From: Wuchereria bancrofti
Taxonomy: Eukaryota; Nematoda; Chromadorea; Rhabditida; Onchocercidae
Direction: 5' to 3'
DNA: 64,000 nucleotides
Assembly: GCA_005281725.1 (NCBI GenBank)
Contig: SSBO01000008.1
Span: 496,001 to 560,000, forward strand
Position numbers and translations under genes: made by a program. Below are positions 1-21,713 of this stretch, in pieces. The notes under the pieces are model-generated. The model made no database searches. It was not told the DNA's origin and saw only the letters and a list, made by a program, of their open reading frames with translations. Each line of letters opens with the position of its first letter. Position 1 is the first letter of the stretch.

Positions 1-8488
<8,488 letters not shown>

Positions 8489-8507
8489 ATCAAAAGCATT
8501 TTTCGTT

Positions 8508-8516
8508 CTGAAATAA
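8508..8516 (-). promoter_or_regulatory. Probable spliced-leader trans-splice acceptor of agef-1
   Basis: A TATTTCAG acceptor ends at 8508, with no upstream in-phase coding exon visible. It would leave a 19-base 5' UTR before the ATG at 8488. Trans-splicing is inferred from position and nematode practice; a non-coding cis exon further upstream is the alternative. Confidence 0.5.
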
Positions 8517-9103
8517 TAGTTGTAGCACCACCACGCCATAAAAAAAAAAAAGACAGCTGCAGTGTACGTCAAATAACGACGACTAATAAGCTACGCCTTG
8601 TATGTTACTATGAAAACGAATACGTCAAGCAATCATAATCTTCCATCAACACGTAGAAATAACGTAAAACGCATGGACCTTACCACGGTTTTACCACCAA
8701 AAGTTGCAAATTTTAATACGGACAATTTGTGTTTCTATGGTTATCCCATTCCAGTGGTTTGATGAAATAAATGAAATCGATGCTAAAGTCATCCAAGTTA
8801 AAAAGTATTCCACGTGCTTGACTCATATTTAGATGCATACAATAATCTTTAACAAAGGATCATTATGTACGCATTAACTAGTTGTAAATTCTTGTGAAAA
8901 CTCTGCTGAAAATAAACAAGAAAGGATAAAAGGAATTACAATAACTAATCTTTGCATAATTTTATTATCCATTTGTCACTTTCACGTATGTTTACCTGCA
9001 GTAACGTGAGGTTAACGTGTATTTGTACTGATAGAAATAAGAATGGAACTGAATCTCTTCTTAACCTTTCATCGATTTAATAAGTTACTTCTTCTTTGTA
9101 AAT

Positions 9104-9163
9104 GACTAAAAAATAAAAGGCAATAAAATTAATGATTAAAAAATAAAAGGCAATAAAGTTAAT
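9104..9163. repeat. Tandem duplication, 30-bp unit, two copies
   Basis: Units 9104-9133 and 9134-9163 differ at two positions. They are AT-rich and lie in intergenic DNA; no function is evident. Confidence 0.9.
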
Positions 9164-10113
9164 AAAATCTTCAAATGAAAATTCCAATTTAACTTAGGAA
9201 TGTATCGATCATTTTCTTTCTTTTTTTTTTTGTTGGAGTTTCGGTAAAAAATTACAGTCTTTGAAAGTTTCGGGGAAAATGAAAATTGTGAGATTTGATA
9301 CTTTCTGTCATTTTACTGATATCGTCGATGAAAAGGTATGGGTGCGTTTTGTAAAATTAAGTACCGAGTGCGCCCTTTTAATATTGTAAAATATTTCTGC
9401 TTTCCCTCTTCTTCGTTTTTTTTCTGTTCATTTTTCTTTGTTTGTTCAGTATAACATTCATAATTGACGTAAATGATTTACAATTGTTTATACGAATAAT
9501 ACTTTTGTGGTTAAATAAATTGATGAGTTATAGGTTTGCACGCAAAGGTATGACTGAATTTCTATTCAGATAACATTTCGAGGTTAGACATCACAGTAAA
9601 TCATCTATAATCTAAGCAGCAAAGATAAGTTTGACAAAGCGTTTTAAACTGATAGAAGTAAAAATGAATGAATGAGTGAGTGAGTGAGTGAGTATCAGTT
9701 GTTAGGTGGAATAAAAAGATTTTTTCAAATGGAAATGATCGTTAACTTTCACTAATTTTGTTTGTTTACCTTTCAGAAGTGAAAATTGTTGTAGTGCTGA
9801 AAACTGAACTGCAATCAATTGGAACAATGCGTAACCCAAATTAATGCTTTATAAAGCTTTATGTCTTTCACGAAGAACTATTATACTCATTTTTTCGTGG
9901 TGTCAGGTTACAATGGATTGTTGTTGACGATTTAGGGTTTTGCCCAGAATAGATTTATTAAAAACAGTGACGATTTTCTAATTCTTTACATACTCTAATT
10001 CCTTATTTACACGAAAACATGTAAGTAACCATTATAATTTGAACTAAGTTAACATAATTTATAATTTTGAATATTGTTATACTAACTACTCACACACAGC
10101 AACAGCAACAAAA

Positions 10114-10139
10114 ACAACAACAACAACAACAACAACAAC
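10114..10139. repeat. CAA trinucleotide microsatellite
   Basis: Uninterrupted CAA repeats in intergenic sequence. The run is not inside a supported ORF. Confidence 0.9.
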
Positions 10140-13100
10140 TATTACTACTAATCGTCAGCAGAATCGGTTTCGTTCATTGCTGTGTCATTCTTCTTTCTGA
10201 CATTGTGTTGAACAATGTACCGACGAATTTGCATATTTTATAAATTTTAAACTTAGCGAGGATTATTAACTGATGCTTGCTAATCTGTCCTTGTCTCGAC
10301 AATATGTATTTCACACTTGAATCATTGACGATACTAGTTGCTGGCAAGGTACTGTATAAAGCATTGTGATGATCAATGAAAACATAAAGAGCCACTTTCT
10401 CTTTCGGACTTACTATTTTTCATTTTCTTTTTTCCTACAAAGAACTCAACTCCACTTCATCGTTTAATTCATCACATTGTGACACCGCTTCAAGCCATTG
10501 CTATACCGAATAATAATCCGGAATATTTCTTGAAGTTCCAATTAGGCCTGGAAAATGCTTGCCCATGTTTTCAATTAAGACCAATCGTTACAAAATATGT
10601 TGAAATCTTGACAGCAGCTGATAATTAATTGAAACAGTAAGTATTTTAATCATCTTCGAAAAAGATGGGATGTTCTGATGTTGTCCTCTAATAAGCAAGA
10701 ATAGCCTTCAGTTGATATTGATTTTCCAATAAGGATTCAAAGAGCAATAATGAATAATGTTTGAAAATAACAACCCAACATTATTGATAAGGGCATTAGA
10801 TATCACATAGATACGTTATATAAGCGCATCTGTCTCGACATAAGTTCAACTTTCATTTCAAACTAAATTCTACAACAAATCTTCATTGTTTTATTTATTT
10901 TCCATCTGTTATAAATATTTTTTCAACTGATGTTAACAAACCAAAACGCAAATGCAAAAAAGTATTCACGTTTTCAGATTTTTCCGATAGTAATCACGTG
11001 TTTGTTAACTCAACGTTTTTTACTTTGTTAAATGTTGAAATTTCATCTTTGCGTCTATTTTTTTTTCTTTATATTCTTCAAATATCAGCAATACATTCCT
11101 TTTCCTAAGTAAAGTTTCTGAATTTTTACTCGAAAGCCACGAATTTTCAATGAACAGTTGCCTGATTTATTGATGTAGATGATAGGTTCAGTACAGTAAT
11201 GAACATATTCATGAAATTGTTCACCGAGAAATACTTAAGTATTCATCTGTTTGTCTGAAGGAGGTTTGGTAATGTGACATTAGTAAGCAAGAATTATTAT
11301 TTTTATCGCGACCGTTATCACCACTGTCATTGCAAGACAAAAGGTAGCGTTGACCAAATGTAACAGCGATAGTGATGACTATCACCATTATCACTATTCT
11401 CTTATCACTGCTATTACAGCCATCATCGTCATTAATAACAATCAGCAGTCATACCGAGCAATATAACATCGAACGATACGAGTATCAACCTAACCTGTTT
11501 CAATTGTTCCCACCCATTTCAAACTACACCATTCCTCTTTGGGTAAGCGATCATTGTTTATGTACATATATACTATCTGTTTGTTCATCCATTTGCCTTT
11601 TTCGAGTTAGAAAGAAGTATTCTGGGTGACAATAGAAACGGGTAGGACAGCAAAGGAGAAGAAAATACAGGGAGAAGGGAGAATGATTATCTCTTTTGCA
11701 TTATCATTAACAAATTGTCGTATAAACAGCAGCAAACAACAACAGTAAATTTGTGGAATGTGATATGGTTCCTTTCCTCTCTTCCCTTTTAGTTTGGTTG
11801 CATTCACAACTTGGCCGCTTGCACCAAATCGTCCTCTCACACTATTTATATACCAATTTCATCGTCTTTCCATTTATTTCATTCCATTCATTTACAAACA
11901 ATTTCAATTATTTGTGAATTAGCCACATGTTAATTTTGACATCGTTTAAACTCACTTATGTCCGTTTAGGTAAAATTGATCATTCATTGTTTTTTTCTTT
12001 TTTTTTGATCTTTGAATATACTATTCCTTCACATACTTTTTAGAAAATTTACACAGTGCATACTGTTTAACTTAAGAAGTTGGCCTGAAGCCATAGGCGG
12101 TGATACCTACGACTGCGAAGTGACTATCTCATTCTATCCATTGTCACTTTCAAATGGCCCGTAGTTTAAATGGTAAATTGGGACATTTGTATAATTAGCT
12201 CACAGAACGCTCATACATAACATTCCTGAAACAAAGCTATCATTAATTCCGCCTCGGATACCGTAAATTCGGTTTCCAATTTCCTTCCAACATGCATTCC
12301 TGAGATAGTTTGTTTAAATTGTTTTGAGGTGTTCGATTGATGAAGAGAGATGAGAGTATCGGACAAATAAAATGAAGCGTACATATCGATCTGTAACTTA
12401 TTTTATTTGCACATTATGCATTTCACATTGTGCAAAACCATTCACCACATAAATAATTTTAAAATTGTCAGAACTTCGTCTGAAATTTCAGGTCCTCAAA
12501 TTTCTCCTGTAAACACTCTGTTACCAGTAAACTGTTTATGTATCAGTATGTTCGCGTGAACAGCAACACGTCAACTCACATCAATTACGATTATTTCCTA
12601 TTTTTCATATCTTTCAGTGATTTTTACCACTCATATTTGCTCGAGAATTAAGAACGTGTAAATCTATCTGCTTGAGAATTGAGGACCGAGGAGCACTGAT
12701 ACTAGCAAATAACGGCCGAAACATTTAGGCATAACGAAAAAAAAAAAAGCAAAGTTGGCTTGGAAAAATGAACGAGATAAGTTTAGCGAGTCCGAAATGA
12801 TTATCGATCGATGTTTAATTATTAAAAGTTGTGAAAATTAACAGGGAAAGAAGAACGATGAGTTTTAAGGCAAATTCAAATAAGGAATGCCTGATTTTAG
12901 TTTAGAAAATAATAACCAATTCCTATTAAATCCATTATTACTATTGCAATAACGGTGACAGCAAAAGCACACCAATCACATTGGATACAGTAACGTCAAT
13001 ATCACGTCAACGACCACTATTAGCACTGTTGCAACGACTGAACATTTCAAGGATCACTCGAAATATTCTTCTTTAAAACGTTTCTCCTTTCTTCCTAAGC

Positions 13101-14560
13101 GACAACGACGACGACAACGACGACGACGACAGCGGGGACACTTTTCTGGCTGCTATCATTTCAATTGAAAGAGAAACAAGAAAAGGTTGGGGAAAAAAGA
13201 ATTTTTTGTGTAACTGTGTGCAAGAATTAAAAATTTCTACTGAGCATTTGCGCGCGCGCGCATAAGATCACGGCGAAAGATTACGGAGAAAATTTCTTCA
13301 TCTGAACTCTTTTTCCTGGTTCTACTGACTAACTAACGATTGACTGAACCAGCTGAATTTGCTGTATTATTATTATTATTATTATTATATTTGCTAACAT
13401 TGTTACTATCATTATTATCATCATTATCATTTCCATCATTATTACTGCCATCTTCATTAAACATCTTCATTTTCACTCGAGTTATTTTTGTTGACTGTTT
13501 CACTTTCATTCTACTAGTGGTGCATTCGGGAAAACCAGAACAGGAATTACTCTATATTTTTCCGGTTTGTTCGTAAGATATTTTAAATTTTACTTCTACT
13601 ATACTATCACAGCAACTATTATTACTACCAGTGTTTCTCGCCGACTGCTTCATCGTGTTGTGTTATTCAATTTTTGCGATAAATTTCTAAGAGACTGATA
13701 TTGAATAGAAAATAATCATCATTTCCTGTTTTGAATTTCAATCGTACGGATTAACGAATTACTTGATAATTATCTGTCTCTAAATTTACTCTTGTTCGTG
13801 GTATTCGATCTGGAATTCCAAATTGTTGCAAATTGGCACCTCTATTCATCAGCTTGTTCGCCATTTGCATTAATAGCGCAGATGTTCTAAAAATTTATTA
13901 TATTCCGCTTCAAATTTTAATTTTTCCATTTGGTTTAAGAAAAAAAAGAAAAAAAAAAACAAATCATTGATTTTATCTGTTATAAAGTATTGGCAGAATT
14001 CCTCTCTTGTCAACCAATTACTACCTGTTGTTTTTGAATTGTCAACGATACCTTTGTACCGTCGCAATCCTTACTCATCCCAACTTATATTTGCTTTCTC
14101 CTTCTCGTTATTTTTACCATTAAGTTTATCTTTCTCTTAAATAAATTCAGTTGGCATTTATGTGGAATTATTTACTAACTTCTTCAATTTAGTATGTTTT
14201 GAAGTCTACTGAATAATTCAAGTCGAATAGCTATATTATTTGGATTTTAATATTGATTGATAACAGTATTTAAGGAAAAAGTTGCATAATAATATATTGT
14301 TCTGCATTCCACTGTTATTACACCCCGAAAATCTTGGTATTATATCCCGCGATACTATTTGAGAGGGTAGACAAATACCAAGGATTTCATTAAAGTAAAT
14401 CTCTGGAACTGTGCAGTACGCTGGCAGAAAAACGATAACACTAAAGTAAAACTATTCTCCGGAAACGGAAAAAATAAAAAGTTAACAATAAGACCAATTA
14501 AGGAAATATAGAAAATAAAAAAGGAACAAAACTGTTTATGATAGCGATAAACTAAACCCA

Positions 14561-17500
14561 ATGCGGGTTCAATGCCTGCCAACAACCGTTGTTATTATTA
14601 TTTTCCTCTTGCTAGCCGGTATATCGCATCCGAAACGCAGAATGCGCCCAACAGTGACAGCGATGGGTGTTGATGCTGTGCCAGTAATGAAGTCAAAGTC
14701 AGTGCTATCCAGCGATTTGGACAATTTACGCAGGTATACAATTTACGCAGGTATTTATTAAGTGCTGAGAAAGTGGAAAAGAGAGCTGAAGAGCACTCGT
14801 TTATTATTGGAGTTGTAAAATGATTTACTGGGCAAAAAAACAAAATCATTGTGATAAAGTCTACAAGAAACTACAGCGATAGTTGCGTTGCGCTTGAAGT
14901 GCACAGCAGAGTGACCCCCAACTCTGGACATTACTTATTCTCATTTTACATCACTGCTTTTGGAATAAATTTACTAAACGAATGATAGGATAGTCATGCT
15001 GACTGTATACGCTTTCTCTCTCTCTCTCTCTCTCTCTTTCTAATTTCACTGTTTTAAAGAAATGAATTTTTACAGAACAATATACAATATCTGAATAAAA
15101 GAGGTTTGCAGGTCAATAGCCGTCTTACGCCATGCGGTTGGTAACTCAATTGCCGGTTCAGTACTTCGTTTACCCTCATCACAGGTTTCTTCTTTTTTCT
15201 TTCAAATTATTCGCATTTTTACTATCAAAAAAAAAAAAAGTAAAGTCCAAAGTATGGTGACAACTAATAAATAAAAGCCAAAGCTCATTGTGCAAATATA
15301 TTATACAAAACATTCTTTGATGTAATTGAACGAAAACAATGGTTTTTTTTTACTTGCAGTGCAAAAAAACGAAAAAATTTCGATATTATCACTAAAGAAA
15401 ATCTGTTGATTGATAGCACTGATTCCTCTTCCTCCTTCCTTTCTCTTTGTCGTCGTAATATATCAGTAGCGGGTAACTAAACTACAAACTGCAGAATGAT
15501 AGTGGCCCGAATATTATCGACGACAAGATGGCTGCTGTCCTGTCCTGTCATCGCTCCGTGTCGTATCTTTCGATTAAAATTTACACATGTCGGAGACACT
15601 ATAAAGACATACCAGCAAAATATAGCACAAAATAATTTTACAAATTAGAGCGATGGCTACTAATGAAAGAAGAATGTCCACCTTATCTATCTGTTGTTTA
15701 GCCGGAAAGGAGCACTTATAGATACTACGTTATTTTTATCATAATAATAGTTCATTTCCGGGTCACTCGTTATCTTCATCACTTCGAGTTCATCTGACGA
15801 ACTTTTTTAAGCTAATGTTCAGTATCTGAGTTAAATGCAATATCTTACATTACTCTGTTCAAAATTTTAGGTTGGTACTACTGTTAAATCATCATGATAA
15901 CTAATAATACCGAAGATTAAGCTATAAAAACAAAAATCAACGGTTAGATCGGTGTTAGATCAGTGAATTTTATTTCAAAAATTAATATTATACAGTGAAA
16001 TCAGCATAAGTTTTTAAAATATTTGATGAGTGTAAAATAAATTTCACATTTTTGTATCCTAATTATAAAAAATCCGAGTAAAATATTTGCAACAGCTTCA
16101 TCTTTTCAAAACCACTTCTAAATCAGTACATTGTTTTTTAAACAGAAAAACAATACTACCATCAATAAACTTGCCGATTTTCTGATTTTCATATGAATAG
16201 ATTAATTATAAAATTAACAAAGTAAAATCGAACAAATCAGTGGAATGATTCAAAGTTTCAACTGCAAGTTTCTTTCCAAGCGCAAACCTTAAAATTAAAC
16301 TGCGTATCTTTGGATCTTTTTGGTTTTCATAACCTTTCTTTTCTGATCACTAAAAATGAATTCCAAGAAGATTCTGTAACTACTTGTGACGAATCCATGA
16401 AAGCTTTAATTTTTAACACACTTATATTCATGATCTAAAGCCGAGTTCAAAAAATCAAATTTTAAAGCTTGAAAATTTTCAAAAAAAAAAAAAAACCAGG
16501 ATTGCGTATCTAATTAATTGAGTACCTATTGATCACATTATAGGTTAATCAAATTAATTAGAACTTTATTTCAGCAAATATCATCTTCTTTAATCTCTGA
16601 ACATACTTCTTTCCTGGTGCTATTCTCGTTTCTTTTTTCACAAGTCTTCAAACTGGCTTTTACCACATATAACCTTGAAATCAAAGTTGCAATAGTGGAG
16701 AGAAATTTGTTAAATTAAGATTTTCCTATCCCTTTCTTCCAAATGAAAATAATTGGGAACACTATTTTGAGATTAGCAGTCTATTTTAAGAATGAATATT
16801 TCTTTTTCAATTTTCAATAAGAATCAAAAATTTCAGCATCACCTTCATCGGGACGCTTTATATGGACGAAGAGGAGAATCTTCAGAAGCTGCCATACTAA
16901 ATGTTAAAGCCGATATCAGGTAGTAAACAATAGTGCCTTGAACTTTATTGTAAAATTTTAAAAGGACGAAAAAAGATAAGGAAGGTCTTTATAAGTCGGG
17001 GAGATGGATGTATGTCACTTGTTCTGCTGAGACATTTATTCTACCTGTCGCAAAATCCAGCAGCTGATTTGGACTGTACCAAAATAAGCTATAGGTAATT
17101 TCTGAATTGTGACATTATAAAGCCACAAGTTGAAATTTGCTAAATCACTAGATGTGTTAAATTATTACGTTTGTGTTCACATGACTCATTCTCAGTTTTA
17201 AAATAGAAGTGATTGCTGTAATTGCAGGAGGATGAATGAAGCAGACGTGGATCATTTTGATGACGATTTTGAGGATGAAGAAAGGATCATGCAAGCCGAT
17301 CGCCCATCAGTCATGCACAGAACACGACATTTCAGGCAACGCAAACGAAGAAAAGGTATCTGTAGTAGTCACAATTCATTATCACGAAGTTCCGATCAAA
17401 TGTTTTATTAAAATTAGGAAAGCTGGGTATGTATGGGAAATTTTAAACTTTTTAAAGAAAAACTTATTGAAGAAGTTTAAATGACTTCAAAGTTCTTTCT

Positions 17501-18920
17501 AATTTACTACCGCAATTACTTTGTGTTTTATAAATGATCCATGAAAATTGATATTAGCGGTAGCTTAGTTCTTATTTCATACTTTCCAGGCAAATAGACA
17601 GAAAAGCTAAACACAAATAGTCGGTAATTTAGAACTTTCGAGATATTGCTAGTACCAAACTTAATCAAGGTAAGATGGTAGTTAAAATGCATTATGATAA
17701 TTAGCTATTGAGAATTGTTTGCTTTCTCAGCATAATCAAATTATACAGCGTAAACGTAATAGCATCATCAGTCATACGTGTAAACTTCCTGATTAAATTC
17801 AGACAGCTTTTTTAGTATTGGAATTTATTCTAAAAGATAAGAATGCTTCAGTGATAAGACTTCAATATTTGTAAACAACTCATCGATGATAATATCAGTG
17901 AATTCTTTTCCCGTGGTTATACATCAATAAATGTGCCAATTTGATAATGAATTAAACGCTAATGAGTAATAATACATTTAGATAGAGAAGCATACAGCTG
18001 ATAGATTTACTCTTAAATAACATTTTATCAATCATTACAATCAGTCAAATTCCATTTCTTGCATGCCATATAACCTCTTCCAATACCACTATATATGTGC
18101 GATCATATCACAAAAATCTTCAAGGACAATAATAATTTGAAATTCGACATCAATTTTGTCCCAATTTAAAATTTTATTTGTAGGAACGAAATAATAAATC
18201 TCCACAAAATGTTGTCACTTTTTTTTCAAAATAATATTTCAAATTCTGGACCAGCTGACTCTTAGCTCGGAATTAGAAAAAGTAAAATAAAACAGGCCTT
18301 GGCGGTTTCGAACAATTCGTGTTATCCTCGGAGTAAAGGAACCATTTAATGCTAAAATTTATTTCACAAGAAAACATATTTATTTGCAATGACTCGGCAG
18401 GCTCGAAAAGTCTCACATTAATACTAAAGTCATAGTAAATGTGAAGTTTCTGCTTCACATCTACTGTAACTTGTGTTAAATTTCAGGTTGTGGTGCATCA
18501 AGGCATGGCCACCAACAAATGTTATGCCCGACACGAAGCTCACATCACTATGATGTTTGCATAACATCGGAACAACTGTGCGACGACATCAGTGATTGTC
18601 CCGGTGGCGAGGATGAAAATCCATCCAACTGTCTCTTTTATAAGTCTGTAAGTTTTCACTAGTATTCATAAAAGTATCTTATTTTATAACAGCAATTTGC
18701 TACATTCTTAAGAGTTGCAAGTTTTGGTGTTACATTAACACCTTTATTTGATTTATTCTTTTTTTTTTCTATTCTGAGACTTCCAAATTTTTTTGGCAAA
18801 CTTTCACAAATTTTTAATCCAATAAATTTTCAGATAAAAGAGCAATTGAAACATATTTACAACACAGTGCTTCTGTTAGCCGATCACGCTGCGGGTCAGA
18901 ACAGCCACCGTGAATTGTAA
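14561..18920 (+). CDS. Secreted LDL-receptor class A protein, possible neuropeptide-type precursor
   Basis: Six exons join in phase: 14561-14733, 15112-15184, 16837-16919, 17228-17355, 18487-18647, 18834-18920 (234 residues, TAA stop). The N-terminus is a signal peptide with a VVIIIFLLLAG core, followed at once by a KRR basic cluster. Exon 4 is very acidic (DDDFEDEE) and ends in RQRKRRK, a likely furin-type site directly before the module. Exon 5 encodes one LDLa domain with six cysteines and the calcium-binding signature DISDCPGGEDE. The C-terminal exon is short and helical-looking. Known parallel: arthropod prohormone-4/IDLSRF-type precursors also pair dibasic sites with one LDLa module; relation to these is inference only. 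Oddity: the exon 1 donor is duplicated in tandem. Exon 2 was chosen because it alone brings exon 3 into an open frame. Confidence 0.83.
14721..14754 (+). repeat. Exact 17-bp tandem duplication spanning the exon 1 splice donor
   Basis: Copies 14721-14737 and 14738-14754 are identical and each contains a CAG|GTAT donor. Only the first donor (exon end 14733) keeps the frame into exon 2; the second (exon end 14750) adds 17 bases and shifts it. Confidence 0.95.
15012..15037. repeat. TC dinucleotide microsatellite
   Basis: CT/TC run inside intron 1 of the LDLa gene. Confidence 0.9.
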
Positions 18921-21707
18921 CAATTCCATGAAGACTTACCGATTCTATATACCAAATTACACTTATCTTCATATAAGACCGAGAGTCAGGAACAAACAGA
19001 CAAATAAGAAGTCAGACAGCGAGTGGACTCAACACCGACTGGACTTTTACATGGGCGCAAATATCCGTCCGTTAAAAAAAAATTTAAAGAAAAAGACAGA
19101 AAGGAACCGGAACCCTTTCCCTCCCAAAGATTTTACCGTTAGTTGATCTCATTGTTTACTTGTCATTGCGCCTAACTTAACACATATTTGCATGGTTTTT
19201 CATTAACAGTTTATTTGTATCACTATAAAATGTTTATCCTTCTTTGTCGAAAAATCCCCCGATTATCAAATTATAACAAAATCAAGCCAGTATGGAAGCT
19301 CAACTGGCTCTGAATGGAAGCGTGATCTGATTGGACCGAATCCGAAGAGCTCACATTTACTTACGTTAATCATACAGGTTATAATATCCGTCTGGTTTTA
19401 CTATAATCCAGTCCAAATAGATCATATTTAGCACGAGATGTCAACGCTCTACAGTGACACGAAGTCAGAAGCTTCAACTACCGGATTCTTTACTAAATAA
19501 GAAAAAAGTTTGAAACTATGGAGCTTATTTTAAGAAATATGGGAAAATTGCAACTGAATAGTCACCGAGATACTTAAATTTCAACAGATAAAAATACAAT
19601 GTTGAAATGTGGGTCACCAAGACTACTGAAAAGTATGCTTTGGATGAGGGAAATGTTTTATTAGAAAAAGCAACAAATATGTCACTGATTAGAAGATCGC
19701 AGCACAGAAAAGATCATCTGGGATCGCTTCAGAAAATATGACGAAAAATTAATAAGAAGATGAAAAGGAACCAGAAATTTGTAACAACTTTGTCTAATAC
19801 AAATAATGTCTAATACAAATCACTGAAGCACTCACTTAAACGCTAGATAATAAAGTTGAAATAATTCCTATATGGAATAATAACGTCGATTTATCTCAGT
19901 ACCAGATGACAACAATGATTTACAAGTTGGCAAATAATAAACAAAAAGCTATGAAACATCAGCATTGATTACTTGGATTAAAACTATCACCTGGTTAGAT
20001 ACCTATTGGTTACTTGCTTGAAATTATATTAAAGTAGTTATAACTAGCTTAACAACAAGTTTAAGCTTAAACTTCACCCAGTTTAAAAAATCTGTAGGAA
20101 CAAAATAAATTGAAGATGAAGGAATCATAAGATATGAGTGGGAATATCACACTTGTGATTCTTAAACATTCGCTTTATAATAATAATAACAGTAATAATA
20201 ATGTCAGGGATATTCAGTGTTCCTTACTGCGTTTCGGATTGTTCACTGCAACATAATGAAAAAGGATGACAAGAGCAAAAATGGAAACACCAACCAAATT
20301 CGAAAACACTGCTAACTGAACGTCTGTTATCATCGTGTTTACTATATGTTGTCCTGAAATGTACATTATTACATATACAATATAGATTATTAGATATAAT
20401 ATACATTATTAGATTATATACCTAACATATGATAAAATCTGACTCTAAAAGAAATATCAGTCATAACTTCTCGAAAATTAAAGCCACGAATAGAAAAAAT
20501 TCTCCCTACATTCATCTATTCCTGTTGTTCTTTCTACTGTGTGCATTATAAAAAGACTAATTCCTCACAAACTTAAACTGTCAGAACGTTTTCAGAGTAT
20601 CGATCACTGAGAGATGATACAGCACTCCTCCACCAAATTTGCTTCTGATTTTGTCGGAAGAACAACTGAATATGAAATTGAGAAATATACGAAATAGTTT
20701 ATAATTTAGTTTGTAAAAAGTCAAAAGTGACACACTTTACATACAAGTTAGATATGCGAAATGGGTAACACAGTTATTGCATCCTGATTTCTTAAATGTC
20801 ACAATAACTAACTTCTCGAATCAAACTGCACCTTCTGCATGTTACAGAACGATGTATTTCTACCTAAATGAATCTCACAATATTAATCAGCAGTTTCTGA
20901 ATTTCTAATACCTTCCAAATATCTTCCTTATTCTACGAAACTTTGCAACCGATTTCCGCATGAAATTCAGGATTCCGAATACCAATTAAATTTGCTAACT
21001 CTTGTCATTTAGACACTTCAGATGAACTACTCGTGTCTCATCCTCGTTTTTCTTTGATCTCTGGCCGCAACTTCTCTACATAATCAAAATCCAGAAAAGG
21101 GAGTTTTAACATATCCTCCCAAAGTGTTTGCTTCGTCTCAATCTTTGTCTAAAAGCTAATTTTCAAACCTTTAAATCTTGGCAATTCCTACTTCTAATCC
21201 GTAATCCAATTACTCTCAAAATCTGATCAGTCGAAAGCGTCCCATCCCTCGGACTCATAAATCTTTATTTCTGCAGAAAGAGGCACACAATGGCAAAGAG
21301 AACATCGACCCTAAATTAAAGCAAATCTCTGCGAAATTAAAATTAAAGAAAAATCGAATCAAAATCACATCTTTCATTTTGGCCGCCTTTTTTATGTCTG
21401 ATCCAAGAAGTTTTCGCAGTGGGATCGTGAAATGAGGTACTGATAATCGATAAAGGAGTCCGGTTAGCATAGGGATAGTAATAACGGTTGCGTTCGACGG
21501 ATGGTTGTTCTTGTGGATTGCTTCTTCCGTTTACTTACATACGTACCGCGGTGTCCCTTAACTTCGAATTTGGATTTGGTTCTACTGCTAGATGAAACCT
21601 AAAAAAGCTACCATGAGAATGTACCCAGGGGTTGACTCACTGTTGGTGGAATCGTGTTATGTTAATTTTTATGTTGTTTGCCGAATTCATTCGTTTTTTT
21701 TTTCAAG
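18921..21707. other. Intergenic region, no gene seen
   Basis: About 2.8 kb of AT-rich DNA between the LDLa gene and the RBBP6 homologue. Short ORFs on both strands lack coding character. The first part is presumably 3' UTR; I found no clear AATAAA close to the stop at 18920. Confidence 0.5.
21701..21707 (+). promoter_or_regulatory. Probable trans-splice acceptor of the RBBP6 homologue
   Basis: A T-rich tract ending TTTCAAG stops at 21707, six bases before the ATG at 21714. The position suits spliced-leader addition; this is inferred. Confidence 0.45.
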
Positions 21708-21713
21708 TTATTG

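Larger units (their letters stand above)
8509..14560. other. Gene-poor 6 kb region between divergent genes, with simple repeats
   Basis: I see no convincing exon on either strand. The stretch separates agef-1 (minus) from the LDLa gene (plus), so it should hold both promoters. It contains a near-perfect 30-bp tandem pair (9104-9163), a GAGT run (about 9664-9694), a CAA run (about 10114-10139), CGA-rich repeats (about 13101-13132), a short alternating GC run (13250-13261) and an ATT run (about 13365-13390). Short ORFs here are low-complexity or random. Confidence 0.6.

Noticed and set aside
13340..13576. Leucine-rich plus-strand frame
   Set aside because: Produced by an ATT/TTA trinucleotide run; no splice partners.
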